A stretch of DNA of 64,000 bases from Stenotrophomonas maltophilia (GCA_002364755.1 DEZI01000021.1:1-64000), one strand, 5' to 3'. Numbered from the stretch's first letter, positions 7,249 through 16,015 are shown. Translations and numbers: made by a program. Notes: generated from the letters alone by a model not told the origin.

Positions 7249-8445
7249 ATGAATTCACCTGCAACTTCGCGCCCCGGGTTGATCCCGGTGCTGGCCCTTC
7301 TGCTGGTCGGCCTCAACCTGCGCCCGGTGCTGGCCGTGGTCAGCCTGCTCACCGATTCCATCCGTGCCAGCAATGGCATGAGCTTCGAACAGATCGGCTG
7401 GCTCACCAGCCTGCCGATGATGGCCATGGGCCTGATCGCCATGGCCGGCGGCCTGGTCTATCGCATGGGCTACCGGCGCGGCGTGGCCATCGGCCTGGCC
7501 CTCACCGCGGCCTCGGCGCTGGCCAAGCTGGCCTCGCATGAACCGCTGTGGCTGATGGGCTCCAGCGTGGCCGCCGGCCTGGGCATCGGCATCGTGCAGT
7601 CGCTCATTCCCGGCTACATCAAGACCCGCTTCCCGCACCGCGTCGACCTGCTGATGGGCCTGTACGTGAGCATGATCATGGGCGGCGCGGCGTTGGCCGC
7701 GGCCAGCGCGTCGGCCCTGCTGCATTGGCTGGACTGGCAGGGCACGATGGCGTTCTGGGCGGTGCTGGCCATCGCCGGCATCGCGCTGTGGCTGCCCAAC
7801 AGCGGCCACGCCGGTGCGTCTTCCACCGGTACGTCCGCCAAGGCAGCCACGCCCAGCGCATTCCGTCCCTGGCAGCATGGCCGCACCTGGTTGCTGGTCG
7901 CGCTGTTCTGCGTGTCCAGCAGCTGCTACACGCTGTGCCTGGCCTGGATCGCGCCGTACATGATGGAAGCCGGCGTGCGCGCCAACGAGGCCGGCTTCAT
8001 GCTGGCGGCGTTGAGCCTGTCAGAAGTGGCCGGTGGCTTCCTCGTCTCCTGGCTGGCCCCGCGCTTCCGCGACCGCCGCGTGCTGCTGGGCCTGTTCCTG
8101 GCCGCCACCGCACTGACCTACGTGCTGATCGGCGTGGCGCCGATGTATGCCCCGTGGCTGATGATGTGCCTGCTCGGCCTGTCGATCGGCGGGCTGTTCC
8201 CGATGACCCTGATCCTGGTGATGGACCACTGCAGCCAGCCGGCCAAGGCGGGCATCCTGGTGTCCTTCGTGCAGGGCGTAGGCTACCTGGTCGGCGGCAT
8301 CCTGCCGTTCGTGGCCGGTTCGATCCGCGACACCGTGGGCGATCTCAGCATTGCCTGGGTGGCGATGGCCTGCGTGACCGCTGCCGCACTGGTGCTGGCC
8401 GCGCGGGCAACGCCGGCCAGCGCGGAGCGCTTTGATGCGCGCTGA
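7249..8445 (+). CDS. MFS transporter, CynX/NimT family
   Basis: A 398-residue inner-membrane protein with 12 predicted hydrophobic segments split by a central loop of about 30 polar residues (near 180-205). The N-terminus VLALLLVGLNLRPVLAVVS, with an early Asn-Leu-Arg-Pro, is typical of the cyanate/nitroimidazole (CynX/NimT/YeaN) branch. Members export or import small anions or nitro compounds; the substrate cannot be told from sequence. There is no Shine-Dalgarno close to the ATG. No regulator is adjacent. Confidence 0.82.
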   Translation: MNSPATSRPGLIPVLALLLVGLNLRPVLAVVSLLTDSIRASNGMSFEQIGWLTSLPMMAMGLIAMAGGLVYRMGYRRGVAIGLALTAASALAKLASHEPLWLMGSSVAAGLGIGIVQSLIPGYIKTRFPHRVDLLMGLYVSMIMGGAALAAASASALLHWLDWQGTMAFWAVLAIAGIALWLPNSGHAGASSTGTSAKAATPSAFRPWQHGRTWLLVALFCVSSSCYTLCLAWIAPYMMEAGVRANEAGFMLAALSLSEVAGGFLVSWLAPRFRDRRVLLGLFLAATALTYVLIGVAPMYAPWLMMCLLGLSIGGLFPMTLILVMDHCSQPAKAGILVSFVQGVGYLVGGILPFVAGSIRDTVGDLSIAWVAMACVTAAALVLAARATPASAERFDAR

Positions 8446-8502
8446 TCGTGCATGATGCAGCGGCGTGGCGTCTGGCCACGCGCTGCCAGGGAAGGTGAGT
8501 CA

Positions 8503-9072
8503 ATGGATGCGATGCCGGCGCAACAGATCCGCGCGCAGTACGACGACCGCGTGATCCGCGTGTACCAGGCCTACTCCGATGCCATCGCCGACAGTGCGCT
8601 GGAGCGGCAGACCTTTGTCGCGCCGCCGTTCAAGATGGAGCGGATGACGTGGATCAAGCCGTCCTTCCTGTGGATGATGTATCGCGCCGGATGGGGCAAA
8701 AAAGAGCAAGGCCAGAAGCGGATCCTGGCAATTGACATCCGTCGCGAAGGCTTCGAGTGGGCGCTGACCAATGGCTGCGACAGCCGTGCCGAGCCCGGAA
8801 TGGATGCGGCGGCGTGGGAGCAGCTCAAGGCTCGTTCCCCGGTGCGCATCCAGTGGGATCCCGAGCGCGATCTGCTGCTGCGGCCGTTGCCCCACCGCGC
8901 GATCCAGATAGGTCTGGGCAGGGAAGCGGTGCGTGCCTATGTCGATGAATGGATTCAAGGCATCACCGATGTGACGGCGCAGGCACACGCCATTCATGCG
9001 CTGGTGAAGGCGGGAAGGATGGAGGACGCGCAGTCTGCGCTGCCTCGCGAGCGGGCGTATCCCTGGGGCTAG
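8503..9072 (+). CDS. DUF4291 domain protein
   Basis: A 189-residue cytosolic protein recognised as DUF4291 by IRVYQAYSDAIADSAL near residue 18, followed by MTWIKPSFLWMMYRAGW near 49 and the QWDPERD motif near 117. ATG 8503 is chosen because AAGGTGAG precedes it; the frame is open further upstream. The biochemical role of the family is unknown to me; it is widespread in bacteria and some fungi as a single-domain protein. It lies 57 bp after the MFS gene and may be co-transcribed. Confidence 0.8.
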   Translation: MDAMPAQQIRAQYDDRVIRVYQAYSDAIADSALERQTFVAPPFKMERMTWIKPSFLWMMYRAGWGKKEQGQKRILAIDIRREGFEWALTNGCDSRAEPGMDAAAWEQLKARSPVRIQWDPERDLLLRPLPHRAIQIGLGREAVRAYVDEWIQGITDVTAQAHAIHALVKAGRMEDAQSALPRERAYPWG

Positions 9073-9082
9073 GCGCAACCGC

Positions 9083-9511
9083 TCATCCTTCGTGGAAGTA
9101 TCGGCGGCGATCGCGCGACCCCTGCTCGATGTCCGCCTGTGAATCCTCGGCCAGGCACTCTTCGATGTAGTCAGCGGCTTCGTCGGCGCCCCGCTGTTGC
9201 AAGTACTCGATGGTCTGCTCGAGACCGGCGCCCACCATGTTCTCGACATCGAAGCCACAGCCGGTATCCATGTTCAGATGCTTGGCGACCCACATCGCCT
9301 CGACGTCGCGCAGGTCCGCCACATGGAACAGCAGATACGCGCACCAGTAGAGGTTCTCGAAGTACGCCTGGTCGCTTTCGCTCTGCCTGTACTCCATCTC
9401 CCGGCAGAAGATCTCCTGCAGGAGTGGCTGATGCTTCTTCGCATCTTCCGTAAGGATGTTGCGAAGTGCCTGTTCCCGCGAAGAAGGGGAGTGGATATCA
9501 GCTTCTGTCAT
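9083..9511 (-). CDS. Hypothetical acidic cytosolic protein
   Basis: 142 residues, acidic (many Glu/Asp), no signal peptide or membrane segment. The middle contains an aromatic-rich helix (YFENLYWCAYLLFHVADL) and the C-terminus ends SRDRRRYFHEG. The composition resembles small helical immunity-like or adaptor proteins, but no family is recognised and no toxin gene is adjacent. It converges on the DUF4291 gene with a 10-bp gap. Confidence 0.6.
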   Translation of the reverse strand: MTEADIHSPSSREQALRNILTEDAKKHQPLLQEIFCREMEYRQSESDQAYFENLYWCAYLLFHVADLRDVEAMWVAKHLNMDTGCGFDVENMVGAGLEQTIEYLQQRGADEAADYIEECLAEDSQADIEQGSRDRRRYFHEG

Positions 9512-9767
9512 GGAACAAACCGGACGGAAGACGGGCCAGCGCTGGATGCTGGCAGGAAGGCCGGTGTTCCCTTGGATCGTGGGGAGATGGCGGGGTCACG
9601 GCTTCGAAAGAGTTCCCTGAACAGCAACTTCATTCATGTACTGGTCAGTTCAATATTCAGGGTCGATTTCACCAGCAAACGGATAATTCACACCTGTCGA
9701 CCGCCTCTTCGCTCTCTCTCCCGGGGAGGCGGCCGACGAAACCAAAAATAATTAAAGGTGTGTCCCG
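9512..9767 (+). promoter_or_regulatory. Upstream region and 5' leader of ax21, with hairpin
   Basis: This 256-bp gap holds the divergent promoters. A stem with 12-bp arms and one mismatch (9696-9707 with 9726-9737) encloses a CT-rich loop (GCTCTCTCTCCC) about 30 nt before the ax21 ATG. The region between it and AAAGGTG (the Shine-Dalgarno) is AT-rich. The stem could control translation or mRNA stability. No clear -35/-10 pair could be fixed. Confidence 0.45.
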
Positions 9768-10343
9768 ATGAACAAGAATTCGCTGCTCGCCCTGGGTCTG
9801 CTGGCTGCCCTGCCGTTCGCTGCATCGGCTGCCGATGGCCTGTCGTACAACTACGTTGAAGGCGGTTACGTGAACACCGATGCCAAGGGCGGCGACGCCG
9901 ATGGCTGGGGCATCAAGGGCTCGGTTGCCGTGCACCCGAACTTCTCGGTCTTCGCTGATTACAGCAAGCAGGAAACCGACACCTTCAAGAACGACGTTGA
10001 CCAGTGGCGCATCGGCGCCGGCTACAACTACGGCATCGCACCGAACACCGACCTGGTGGCTCGTGTTGCGTACCAGAAGTTCGACATGAAGCACGGCCTG
10101 GACTTCAACGGCTACTCCACCGAAGTGGGCCTGCGCACTGCCTTTACCCCGAACCTGGAAGGCTACGCGCTGGCCGGCTACGAGGATTACAGCAAGAAGC
10201 ACGGCATCAACCCTGAAGGCGAGTTCTATGGCCGCGTCGGCGCCACCGCCAAGTTCACCCCGAACTGGGGCCTGAGCGGCGAAGTGAAGCTGGCCAAGGC
10301 CGGCGACCGCGAGTGGTTCGTGGGCCCGCGCTTCACCTGGTAA
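9768..10343 (+). CDS. ax21: Ax21-family outer-membrane beta-barrel protein
   Basis: 191 residues: a 21-residue Sec signal (LLALGLLAALPFAASA), then YNYVEGGYVNTDA and repeated amphipathic strands of alternating aromatic residues ending in PRFTW, typical of a small outer-membrane barrel. It matches the Ax21 family of Xanthomonas and Stenotrophomonas, first linked to XA21 signalling and quorum sensing; those claims were later retracted, and it is now viewed mainly as a secreted or outer-membrane-vesicle protein. It is followed by a strong intrinsic terminator, so it is monocistronic. Confidence 0.9.
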   Translation: MNKNSLLALGLLAALPFAASAADGLSYNYVEGGYVNTDAKGGDADGWGIKGSVAVHPNFSVFADYSKQETDTFKNDVDQWRIGAGYNYGIAPNTDLVARVAYQKFDMKHGLDFNGYSTEVGLRTAFTPNLEGYALAGYEDYSKKHGINPEGEFYGRVGATAKFTPNWGLSGEVKLAKAGDREWFVGPRFTW

Positions 10344-10405
10344 CAAGCAGTACCGCAGTAAAAAGCGTTACCGGCGTGTGCTCTCTCTCTCCCGCACGCC
10401 ACCCG

Positions 10406-10435
10406 AAGCCCGGCCTCGCGCCGGGCTTCTTTTTT
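10406..10435 (+). terminator. Intrinsic terminator of ax21
   Basis: A perfect 9-bp stem (AAGCCCGGC/GCCGGGCTT, 5-nt loop) is followed by CTTTTTT. Confidence 0.92.
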
Positions 10436-10466
10436 GTGCGGTGACCGCCGGGTGGATCGCCTGCCG

Positions 10467-10549
10467 GTAGATCCACGCCACGCGTGGATGTTCAGTAGAG
10501 CCACGCCATGCGTGGATGCTCTCCTCAGCCACGCATGGCGTGGCTCTAC
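10467..10549. repeat. GTAG-type REP cluster (GTAGATCCACGCC family)
   Basis: Two direct heads (GTAGATCCACGCC at 10467 and GTAGAGCCACGCC at 10495) each carry a CACGC/GCGTG hairpin, followed by an inverted copy ending GTGGCTCTAC at 10549. It lies between the ax21 terminator and the dyp promoter. Confidence 0.85.
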
Positions 10550-10639
10550 TGCAGCTCCACCATCTGCAGGGGGCTTCCGCTAGAATCGCCCGCACTTCGC
10601 CCCGCGCGACGCGCCCGCCCCACGCCAGCAGGATGTACC

Positions 10640-11614
10640 GTGAATTCCCAGCCCGCACCGATCACCGCCCTCAATCACACGCTCGACAACGAGCCGCAGC
10701 AGATCACCGCGCCGTTGACCCACTCGGCCGCGTTCCTGGTGCTGAAGGTGAAGGACGATGCAGATTCCATCGCCAAGGTGCGCGAGGTGCTGGGCAGCAG
10801 CGATGACCTGATCAAGAACACTGCCATCCGCGATATCGAGCGCACCTTCACCTGCAACGTGGCCATCGGCCACCGCGTGTGGGAAGCGGTGGTGGGCAGC
10901 ACGCCGCCGCGCGAGCTGAAGCCGTTCCGCGAGATCAAGGGCGCGACCCACACCGCCGTGTCCACCCCGGGTGACCTGCTGTACCACGTGCGCGCGCGCA
11001 CCATGGACCTGATCGTCGCCTTCGAGCGCAACCTGCTGATGGCCTTCGGCGATGCCGTGGAGGCGGTGGACGAGGTGGCCGGCTTCCGCTACTTCGATGG
11101 CCGTGACCTGCTGGACTTCGTCGATGGCACGGCCAACCCGGAAGGGCTGTCGCTGCCGGAAGCCACGATCGTCGGCGATGAAGACCCCGACCATGCCGGC
11201 GGCAGCTACGTGGTGGTGCAGAAGTACCTGCACAACCTGGATGCCTGGCGCGCGCAGAAGACCGAAGCCCAGGAAGCGATCATCGGCCGCACCAAGCACG
11301 ACAACATCGAGCTGGACGATGCCCCGGCCGACGCGCAGAAGTCGCACAAAACGCTGTGCACCATCGAGGATGCCGACGGCGAGCACGAGATCCTGCGTGA
11401 CAACATGCCCTTCGCCAACCCGGGCCGCGGCGAGTACGGCACCTACTTCATCGGTTACACGCGCCGCCTGTGGGTGATCGAGCAGATGCTCGAGCGCATG
11501 TTCATCGGCAACCCCGCGCCGCTGCACGACCGGATCCTGGACTTCTCGACCGCCACCACCGGCGTCACCTTCTTCGCGCCCTCGCGCAGGGTGCTGGCCG
11601 ACCTGGGCGACTGA
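10640..11614 (+). CDS. Dye-decolorizing (DyP-type) heme peroxidase
   Basis: 324 residues starting at GTG 10640, preceded by AGGATG. The DyP family GxxDG signature appears as FVDGTANPEG near residue 166, with the catalytic Asp inside it; a proximal-His region (GRTKHDNIELDD near 225) and an essential Arg (the downstream NPGRGEYGTYFIGY region) are also present. It has no signal peptide, so it is cytosolic or encapsulin-packaged in principle, but no encapsulin gene or targeting tail is evident. It oxidises dyes or aromatic substrates with H2O2. A TAGAAT -10 lies about 55 nt upstream. Confidence 0.9.
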   Translation: MNSQPAPITALNHTLDNEPQQITAPLTHSAAFLVLKVKDDADSIAKVREVLGSSDDLIKNTAIRDIERTFTCNVAIGHRVWEAVVGSTPPRELKPFREIKGATHTAVSTPGDLLYHVRARTMDLIVAFERNLLMAFGDAVEAVDEVAGFRYFDGRDLLDFVDGTANPEGLSLPEATIVGDEDPDHAGGSYVVVQKYLHNLDAWRAQKTEAQEAIIGRTKHDNIELDDAPADAQKSHKTLCTIEDADGEHEILRDNMPFANPGRGEYGTYFIGYTRRLWVIEQMLERMFIGNPAPLHDRILDFSTATTGVTFFAPSRRVLADLGD

Positions 11615-11624
11615 CCCCGCGCCG

Positions 11625-11716
11625 GTAGATCCACGCCATGCGTGGATGACCGTATCCAGTAGATCCACGCCATGCGTGGATGACCGTATCCAGTAGATCC
11701 ACGCCATGCGTGGATG
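11625..11716. repeat. Three tandem 34-bp copies of a GTAG-type REP hairpin
   Basis: GTAGATCCACGCCATGCGTG starts at 11625, 11659 and 11693, exactly 34 bp apart, separated by ACCGTATCCA. It lies between the convergent dyp and pnuC-type genes, so it may act as a bidirectional transcription barrier. Confidence 0.88.
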
Positions 11717-11730
11717 CGTTCTGGTGGCGA

Positions 11731-12300
11731 CTACCAGTGCTCGCGCGCTGCGGAACTCCACGCCCGCAGGCCGAACACCGCCAGACCCAGGAAGAACACG
11801 TACAGCGCCGCGGTCACGTGCAGTGACTTGAACAGGTACGTGCCCACGTAGACCACGTCCACCGCGATCCACACCCACCAGCACGCCACGTGGCGGCGTG
11901 CCTGCCACCACTGCCCGACCAGGCTCAGCGCGGTCAGCATCGCATCCAGCCACGGCAGCGCCGCATCGGTGAAGCTGTGCATGGCCGTGCCCAGGGCGAT
12001 GCCACCGCACAGGCCGATGGCCAGGTCGCGCAGCGCCTTGCCGCGCGCCAGCGGCACGATGCGGATGCTGCCTTCGTCGGCGGCATGCTGGCGCCAGTTG
12101 ATCCAGCCATAGACCAGGAAGCCACCGAAGGCGACCTGCAGCAGCGTGTCCGAATACAGCTTGGCCTCGGCGAACACTGCGCCGTACAGCGCCACCGACA
12201 GCAGGCCCACCGGCCATGCCGCCAGTCGGCGCCGGGCCATCAGCCAGACGCCGAGCACGCTGCACAGTGCGGCGGTCCACTCGAGCAGGACGCCGCTCAC
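11731..12300 (-). CDS. pnuT: PnuC-family vitamin transporter, probably PnuT (thiamine)
   Basis: A 189-residue integral membrane protein of the PnuC fold, with seven or so hydrophobic helices and the conserved tryptophan-rich segments (GWINWRQH near 66, VGQWWQARR near 128, WWVWIAVDVVYV near 142). Pnu proteins move nicotinamide riboside, riboflavin or thiamine by facilitated diffusion with metabolic trapping. The GTG start overlaps the TonB receptor stop (GTGA), so both are under the upstream TPP riboswitch; on that basis I assign thiamine (PnuT). Confidence 0.8.
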   Translation of the reverse strand: MSGVLLEWTAALCSVLGVWLMARRRLAAWPVGLLSVALYGAVFAEAKLYSDTLLQVAFGGFLVYGWINWRQHAADEGSIRIVPLARGKALRDLAIGLCGGIALGTAMHSFTDAALPWLDAMLTALSLVGQWWQARRHVACWWVWIAVDVVYVGTYLFKSLHVTAALYVFFLGLAVFGLRAWSSAAREHW

Positions 12301-14486
12301 AGCGCGAACGTCACCGACAGCCGCGCCTGTCGCGGTGCACCGGGGAACAGGTAGTAATCACCGCCGCTGCTGCCGGTATCTCGCCAGTAGAAGCGGTTGA
12401 ATACGTTGTCCACCGACAGGTTCCAGGTCACCGCACGCTCATGCAGGCGATGCTGGAAGCGCAGGCCGGCATCGAACACCGAGTAGTCCGGCGCGCGCAC
12501 GCTGCCATCGGCGCGGGCCACATTGGAAGAGGCATAGCGCCAGCCACCGGTCACATCCAGGCCCTGCACGAACGGCAGCGCATAGGCCAGGTGCACGCTG
12601 GCACGCACCTTGGGCACGTTCACCAGCTGGTGGCCCTCATAGGCCGGCGTACCTGCATCCCGTGCACGTGCCTGCAGCACGCTGGCGCTGGCGACGATCT
12701 GCAGCGCGTCGGTCAACTGGCCGTTGGCGGTCAGTTCCAGGCCGCTGTGGGTCTGCGTGCCCTGCTGCACGAAGGTGTAGCCCGCCTCGCTGTCGTCCGG
12801 CTGGGCGAACTGGTACGGCTGGGAAATGCGGAACAGCGCCGCACCCAGGGTCAGGGTCTGCACGGGCACGTACTTCACGCCCACTTCCAGCTGGCGCGAC
12901 TGCACCGACGGCAGGAACGCATCGGCGTTGGTGGTCCAGAACGGTGCCTCCTGGCCCAGCGAGATGCCGCGTACGTAGCTGCCGTAGACGTTGAGCTGGT
13001 CATTGGCCTTCCACACCAGCGCGGTCTGCGGCAGGAAGCGCGACAGGCGGCTCTGCCGCTGCAGGGCGCCGCGCTTGTCATAGGCGCGCTCGTCCAGGCG
13101 CACGAAACGGCCACCGGCCAGCCACTGCCAGTCATCGCCGAAGCGGATGCGGTCCAGCGCGAAGACGGCGGTCTGGCGGCTGTCGAGGCGGCGCGCGGAC
13201 GGACCCGGCTGCAGCGGCGAGGGCGCGTACACCGGCACCTGTGCATCGTGGATGTTGGCGCTGCCCACGTACTCGTTGACGCTGGGGCGGCGGTCGACGG
13301 TGCGGCGGAAATAGTCGGCGCCGACGGTCAGCTCATGGCCGACGCTGCCGGTATCGAAGCGGCCGCGCAGTTCGGCGCGCGCCTGCTGGTTGCGGCGGGT
13401 GTCGTCCGGGCTGCGGTAATCGTAGATGTCGTAGTCGCCATTGGGCGCGAAGTAGTTGCCCGGCGTGCCGCCATCGGCGCACTGCGCGGTGTAGTAGCAG
13501 CCGTAGGCGAAGGCCACATTGTCATCGATGACCGAGCGGCTGTAGCCCACCGAAACACGCGACTGCCAGCGCTCGTTGAAATCGTAGGTGTGCAGGGCGG
13601 TGATGTTGGTGCTGGCGATATCCACCGGGCGCTGCCACGGCTGGTAGCCAAGCAGGTGCTTGCGGTCGACGCCGCGCGGCAGCTCGCTGGCGCCCAGCAG
13701 CTGATAGCCGGATACCGAGCGCTGCGTGCTGGTCTGGTAGTTGGCATCCACTTCCAGCTTGCCGCGCTCGCCGATGAACCAGTCAGCGGCCAGCGAGTAG
13801 AAATTGCGGTTGCCATCGGCGTGCTCGACGTAGGAGTTGCTGGCGTCCCACGCCGCATTGAGGCGCACGCCGAATCGCGGCGTGATCCAGTGGCCGACAT
13901 CGGCAGCGACATAGCGCGAGCCTTCCGAATCGGTGCCAAGGGTGACGGTGCGCACTTCGGCTGGGCGCTTGCCCACGTAGTTGACGATGCCGCCCGGTGC
14001 CATCACGCCGGCGGCGAGGCCGGCTTCACCCTTGAGGATCTGCACTTCCTGCACGTTCTCCAGGGCCAGGCGCTGTTCGCCGGCAATAGCCAGGCCGTTG
14101 AAGCGGTAGCCGGTGGCCGCGTCCAGGGCGAAGCCGCGGATGGCGATGTTCTGGTAGTAGCCGACCGGTGCGTAGGCATCGCCCAGCGAGGCATCGTTGC
14201 TGGCCAGCTCGGACAGCGAACGCACCTGGCGGCGGTCGAGGTAATCGCGGTCGAGCACGTTCACCGAGGCCGGCGTGTCCTTCCAGCTGCCGCCGCCGAA
14301 GGCATTGGCGCGCGAGGTATCGGCCGCGGGTCTGCCGGCCTGCACGCGCACGGCGGCCAGCTCGGTCGGCGAGCGTTCGGCGCCAGTGGCGTCCACGTCG
14401 GGAGATGCCTCGGCAGCGCTGGCATGCAGCGGCAGGGCGGCGCAGAGGGCAAGGGCGAGCAGGGTGGGGCGCAGGCAGCGGTTCAT
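12297..14486 (-). CDS. TonB-dependent outer-membrane receptor, probably for thiamine
   Basis: 729 residues from ATG 14486: a Sec signal (LLALALCAALPLHASAA), a plug domain with NIAIRGFALD near 120 and GGIVNYVGKRP near 175, then a 22-strand barrel ending SVTFAL. By homology it resembles siderophore receptors, but the gene has a clear TPP riboswitch in its leader and is coupled to a PnuC-family transporter. I therefore infer uptake of thiamine or its phosphates. The final residue is Leu rather than the usual Phe, a minor departure from the barrel-assembly signal. Confidence 0.87.
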   Translation of the reverse strand: MNRCLRPTLLALALCAALPLHASAAEASPDVDATGAERSPTELAAVRVQAGRPAADTSRANAFGGGSWKDTPASVNVLDRDYLDRRQVRSLSELASNDASLGDAYAPVGYYQNIAIRGFALDAATGYRFNGLAIAGEQRLALENVQEVQILKGEAGLAAGVMAPGGIVNYVGKRPAEVRTVTLGTDSEGSRYVAADVGHWITPRFGVRLNAAWDASNSYVEHADGNRNFYSLAADWFIGERGKLEVDANYQTSTQRSVSGYQLLGASELPRGVDRKHLLGYQPWQRPVDIASTNITALHTYDFNERWQSRVSVGYSRSVIDDNVAFAYGCYYTAQCADGGTPGNYFAPNGDYDIYDYRSPDDTRRNQQARAELRGRFDTGSVGHELTVGADYFRRTVDRRPSVNEYVGSANIHDAQVPVYAPSPLQPGPSARRLDSRQTAVFALDRIRFGDDWQWLAGGRFVRLDERAYDKRGALQRQSRLSRFLPQTALVWKANDQLNVYGSYVRGISLGQEAPFWTTNADAFLPSVQSRQLEVGVKYVPVQTLTLGAALFRISQPYQFAQPDDSEAGYTFVQQGTQTHSGLELTANGQLTDALQIVASASVLQARARDAGTPAYEGHQLVNVPKVRASVHLAYALPFVQGLDVTGGWRYASSNVARADGSVRAPDYSVFDAGLRFQHRLHERAVTWNLSVDNVFNRFYWRDTGSSGGDYYLFPGAPRQARLSVTFAL

Positions 14487-14549
14487 TCGGTTCGTCTTCT
14501 GACAGCAAGGGAGACGAAGCGACGGCGCACGGACGCACCTGCCCGGAAC

Positions 14550-14642
14550 GGGGGTGCGACTGCTGCTCAAAGCTCCCTACGCCGGTGCAAACCGGATCAG
14601 GTTCCAAGGGACTCTCTCAGCCTGGCAATCCAGGCACCCCCG
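14550..14642 (-). promoter_or_regulatory. TPP riboswitch (THI element)
   Basis: Reading the minus strand, the conserved parts occur in order: GGGGGTGCC, CTGAGAGAG, ACCTGATCCGGTT, ACCGGCGTAGGGAG and the closing GCACCCCC that pairs with the first. About 63 nt separate it from the receptor ATG. No strong terminator is visible in between, so control is probably at translation initiation. It represses the receptor-transporter pair when thiamine pyrophosphate is plentiful. Confidence 0.95.
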
Positions 14643-14699
14643 CTTCAGATGGCCATTTCACTACAAATGGTGGCGATTTGCGAGCCACGGGTCGAAGGA

Positions 14700-14737
14700 G
14701 GGGTCAGAGCGCTTCCTGCGGAACGGGATCCGACCCC
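14700..14737. repeat. GGGGTC...GACCCC dispersed palindrome
   Basis: One of at least seven window copies of an imperfect hairpin headed GGGGTC and closed by GGATCCGACCCC. It lies just past the kinase stop. Confidence 0.8.
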
Positions 14738-14745
14738 ACCCAACC

Positions 14746-15915
14746 TCACGCCGCCGCGCGCAGCGCCTGCAGCAAGGCCTGGCCCGCCTTCGTGTGGAAC
14801 CACGCCGGGTGCCCCAGCATGAACGGCTGCCACGCCACGTCGGCATTGGCGGTGGAGCCGGTGATGCCTTCGAAATACTCCACTTCGGACAGTGCGAAGT
14901 CGAAATGGACCATCGGCAACAGATCCGCCAGCAGCTGCACGCGCGCGGCCGACAGCGGCAGCACCTCGCGGTAGCCCTGCAGCAGGGCCAGGGCGATGTC
15001 GATGCGCACGGCGTCGTCGCCGCGTTCCAGTTCCAGCCAGGCCACGGCGTTGCGCTCGATGGCGGTGGCCAGGTCGAACAGCGCGCTGGTGGGCGAGGCC
15101 AGGCCGAAATCGAGCACGGTGGCCACCGCGCCGTCGGCATCCCACAGCAGGTTGGAGACGTGCCAGTCGTTGTGCGCCCACAGCCGTGGTTCGTCGCGCA
15201 GGCGTGCCGCCAAGCCCTCGTGCCAGGGCAGCACCTCCGCGCGCAGCTGTGCCTGCCAGGGAATGCGCGCCAGGTAGCGCGCCAGGCCGGGGCGGTTCGG
15301 CAGGTCGGCCTGCAGCGTGGCGATGGGATCGTCGGCGCGGATCAGGTCGTCGCGCGCCACCAGGATGTGGGTACTGCGCTGTGGCGCGTGGAAACCGGCC
15401 GAGGCCTGGTGCAGGCGCGCCAGCATGCGCCCGGCCTGCACCGCCTGCGCGCTGTCGGTCAGCAGCGACCACGACACCGCGTCGCGGTACAGGTCCGCAC
15501 CCGCACCCGCGGCGTGCAGCTCGTAGGTCCACGGCCCGTGCTCGACGGCGGTCGCGCCGTCAGCGGCGGCCAGCACCTGCACCACCGGCACGCCGTGTGT
15601 GGCCAAGTGGGCGATGAAACGGTGTTCTTCCTGCAGGCAGCCGGCGCTGCGCACGCTGTGGTGGTGGCGCTTGATGAACACCCGGCCCATCACGCCCTGC
15701 ACGATCGCGGCCGCCGACAGCGGGCGCGGGCTGTGCCAGTACAGCGTGCTGTCCGCCGCCAGTGCCGGGTACTGCGTGCACAGCCACGCCACTTCGTCGG
15801 CGCTGATCGCCGGCCAGTCGGCAGCGACCTCGTCGTTGTTGAGGCCCTGCACGCGATGGGGGGAAGAAATCATGCCGCAGCCGCTGCCCGGAAAGGAATC
15901 ACCAAGGCTGCGCAT
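14746..15915 (-). CDS. APH-fold phosphotransferase (candidate thiamine or choline-type kinase)
   Basis: 389 residues (or 375 from ATG 15873). It shows the aminoglycoside-phosphotransferase/choline-kinase fold: the catalytic Brenner loop HNDWHVSNLLWD near residue 241, and the metal-binding DFGLAS near 258. There is no signal peptide. The substrate is unknown, but it sits directly upstream of the thiamine-uptake operon on the same strand. Thiamine kinase ThiK is an APH-fold enzyme, so a trapping kinase for imported thiamine is plausible; antibiotic resistance is less likely given the context. It is outside the riboswitch control. Confidence 0.72.
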   Translation of the reverse strand: MRSLGDSFPGSGCGMISSPHRVQGLNNDEVAADWPAISADEVAWLCTQYPALAADSTLYWHSPRPLSAAAIVQGVMGRVFIKRHHHSVRSAGCLQEEHRFIAHLATHGVPVVQVLAAADGATAVEHGPWTYELHAAGAGADLYRDAVSWSLLTDSAQAVQAGRMLARLHQASAGFHAPQRSTHILVARDDLIRADDPIATLQADLPNRPGLARYLARIPWQAQLRAEVLPWHEGLAARLRDEPRLWAHNDWHVSNLLWDADGAVATVLDFGLASPTSALFDLATAIERNAVAWLELERGDDAVRIDIALALLQGYREVLPLSAARVQLLADLLPMVHFDFALSEVEYFEGITGSTANADVAWQPFMLGHPAWFHTKAGQALLQALRAAA

Positions 15916-15962
15916 TCAACGCCATGGACGCCGCCGGCGCAACCCGCGCTGGCAGGAACGAA

Positions 15963-15989
15963 AACGGGCAGATCCAGGATCTGCCCGTT
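15963..15989 (-). terminator. Intrinsic terminator of the glycine-zipper gene
   Basis: Perfect 13-bp arms around a central A (AACGGGCAGATCC/GGATCTGCCCGTT), followed on the minus strand by TTTTCG. It lies 27 bp past the glycine-zipper stop and before the kinase start. Confidence 0.8.
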
Positions 15990-16015
15990 GCCGGAATCAT
16001 CACACTGAGGCGCGC

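Noticed and set aside
11625..11716. Short CRISPR-like 34-bp repeat
   Set aside because: Three copies with identical short spacers, the same REP head as elsewhere.
12297..14486. Siderophore receptor
   Set aside because: Sequence alone resembles one, but the TPP riboswitch and the coupled PnuC-family gene point to thiamine.
12216..14822. A very long plus-strand open frame opposite the TonB receptor
   Set aside because: It is an antisense shadow of a high-GC gene; the receptor has a signal peptide, plug, barrel and riboswitch, and the antisense product has biased, low-information composition. The same applies to long frames opposite the M16 gene (29301-32327), the effector (16146-18689), the hybrid kinase (21501-23567) and aceBA (53007-56075).
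14746..15915. Aminoglycoside-resistance phosphotransferase
   Set aside because: Only the APH fold is shared; the context is thiamine uptake and no resistance-gene features are seen.
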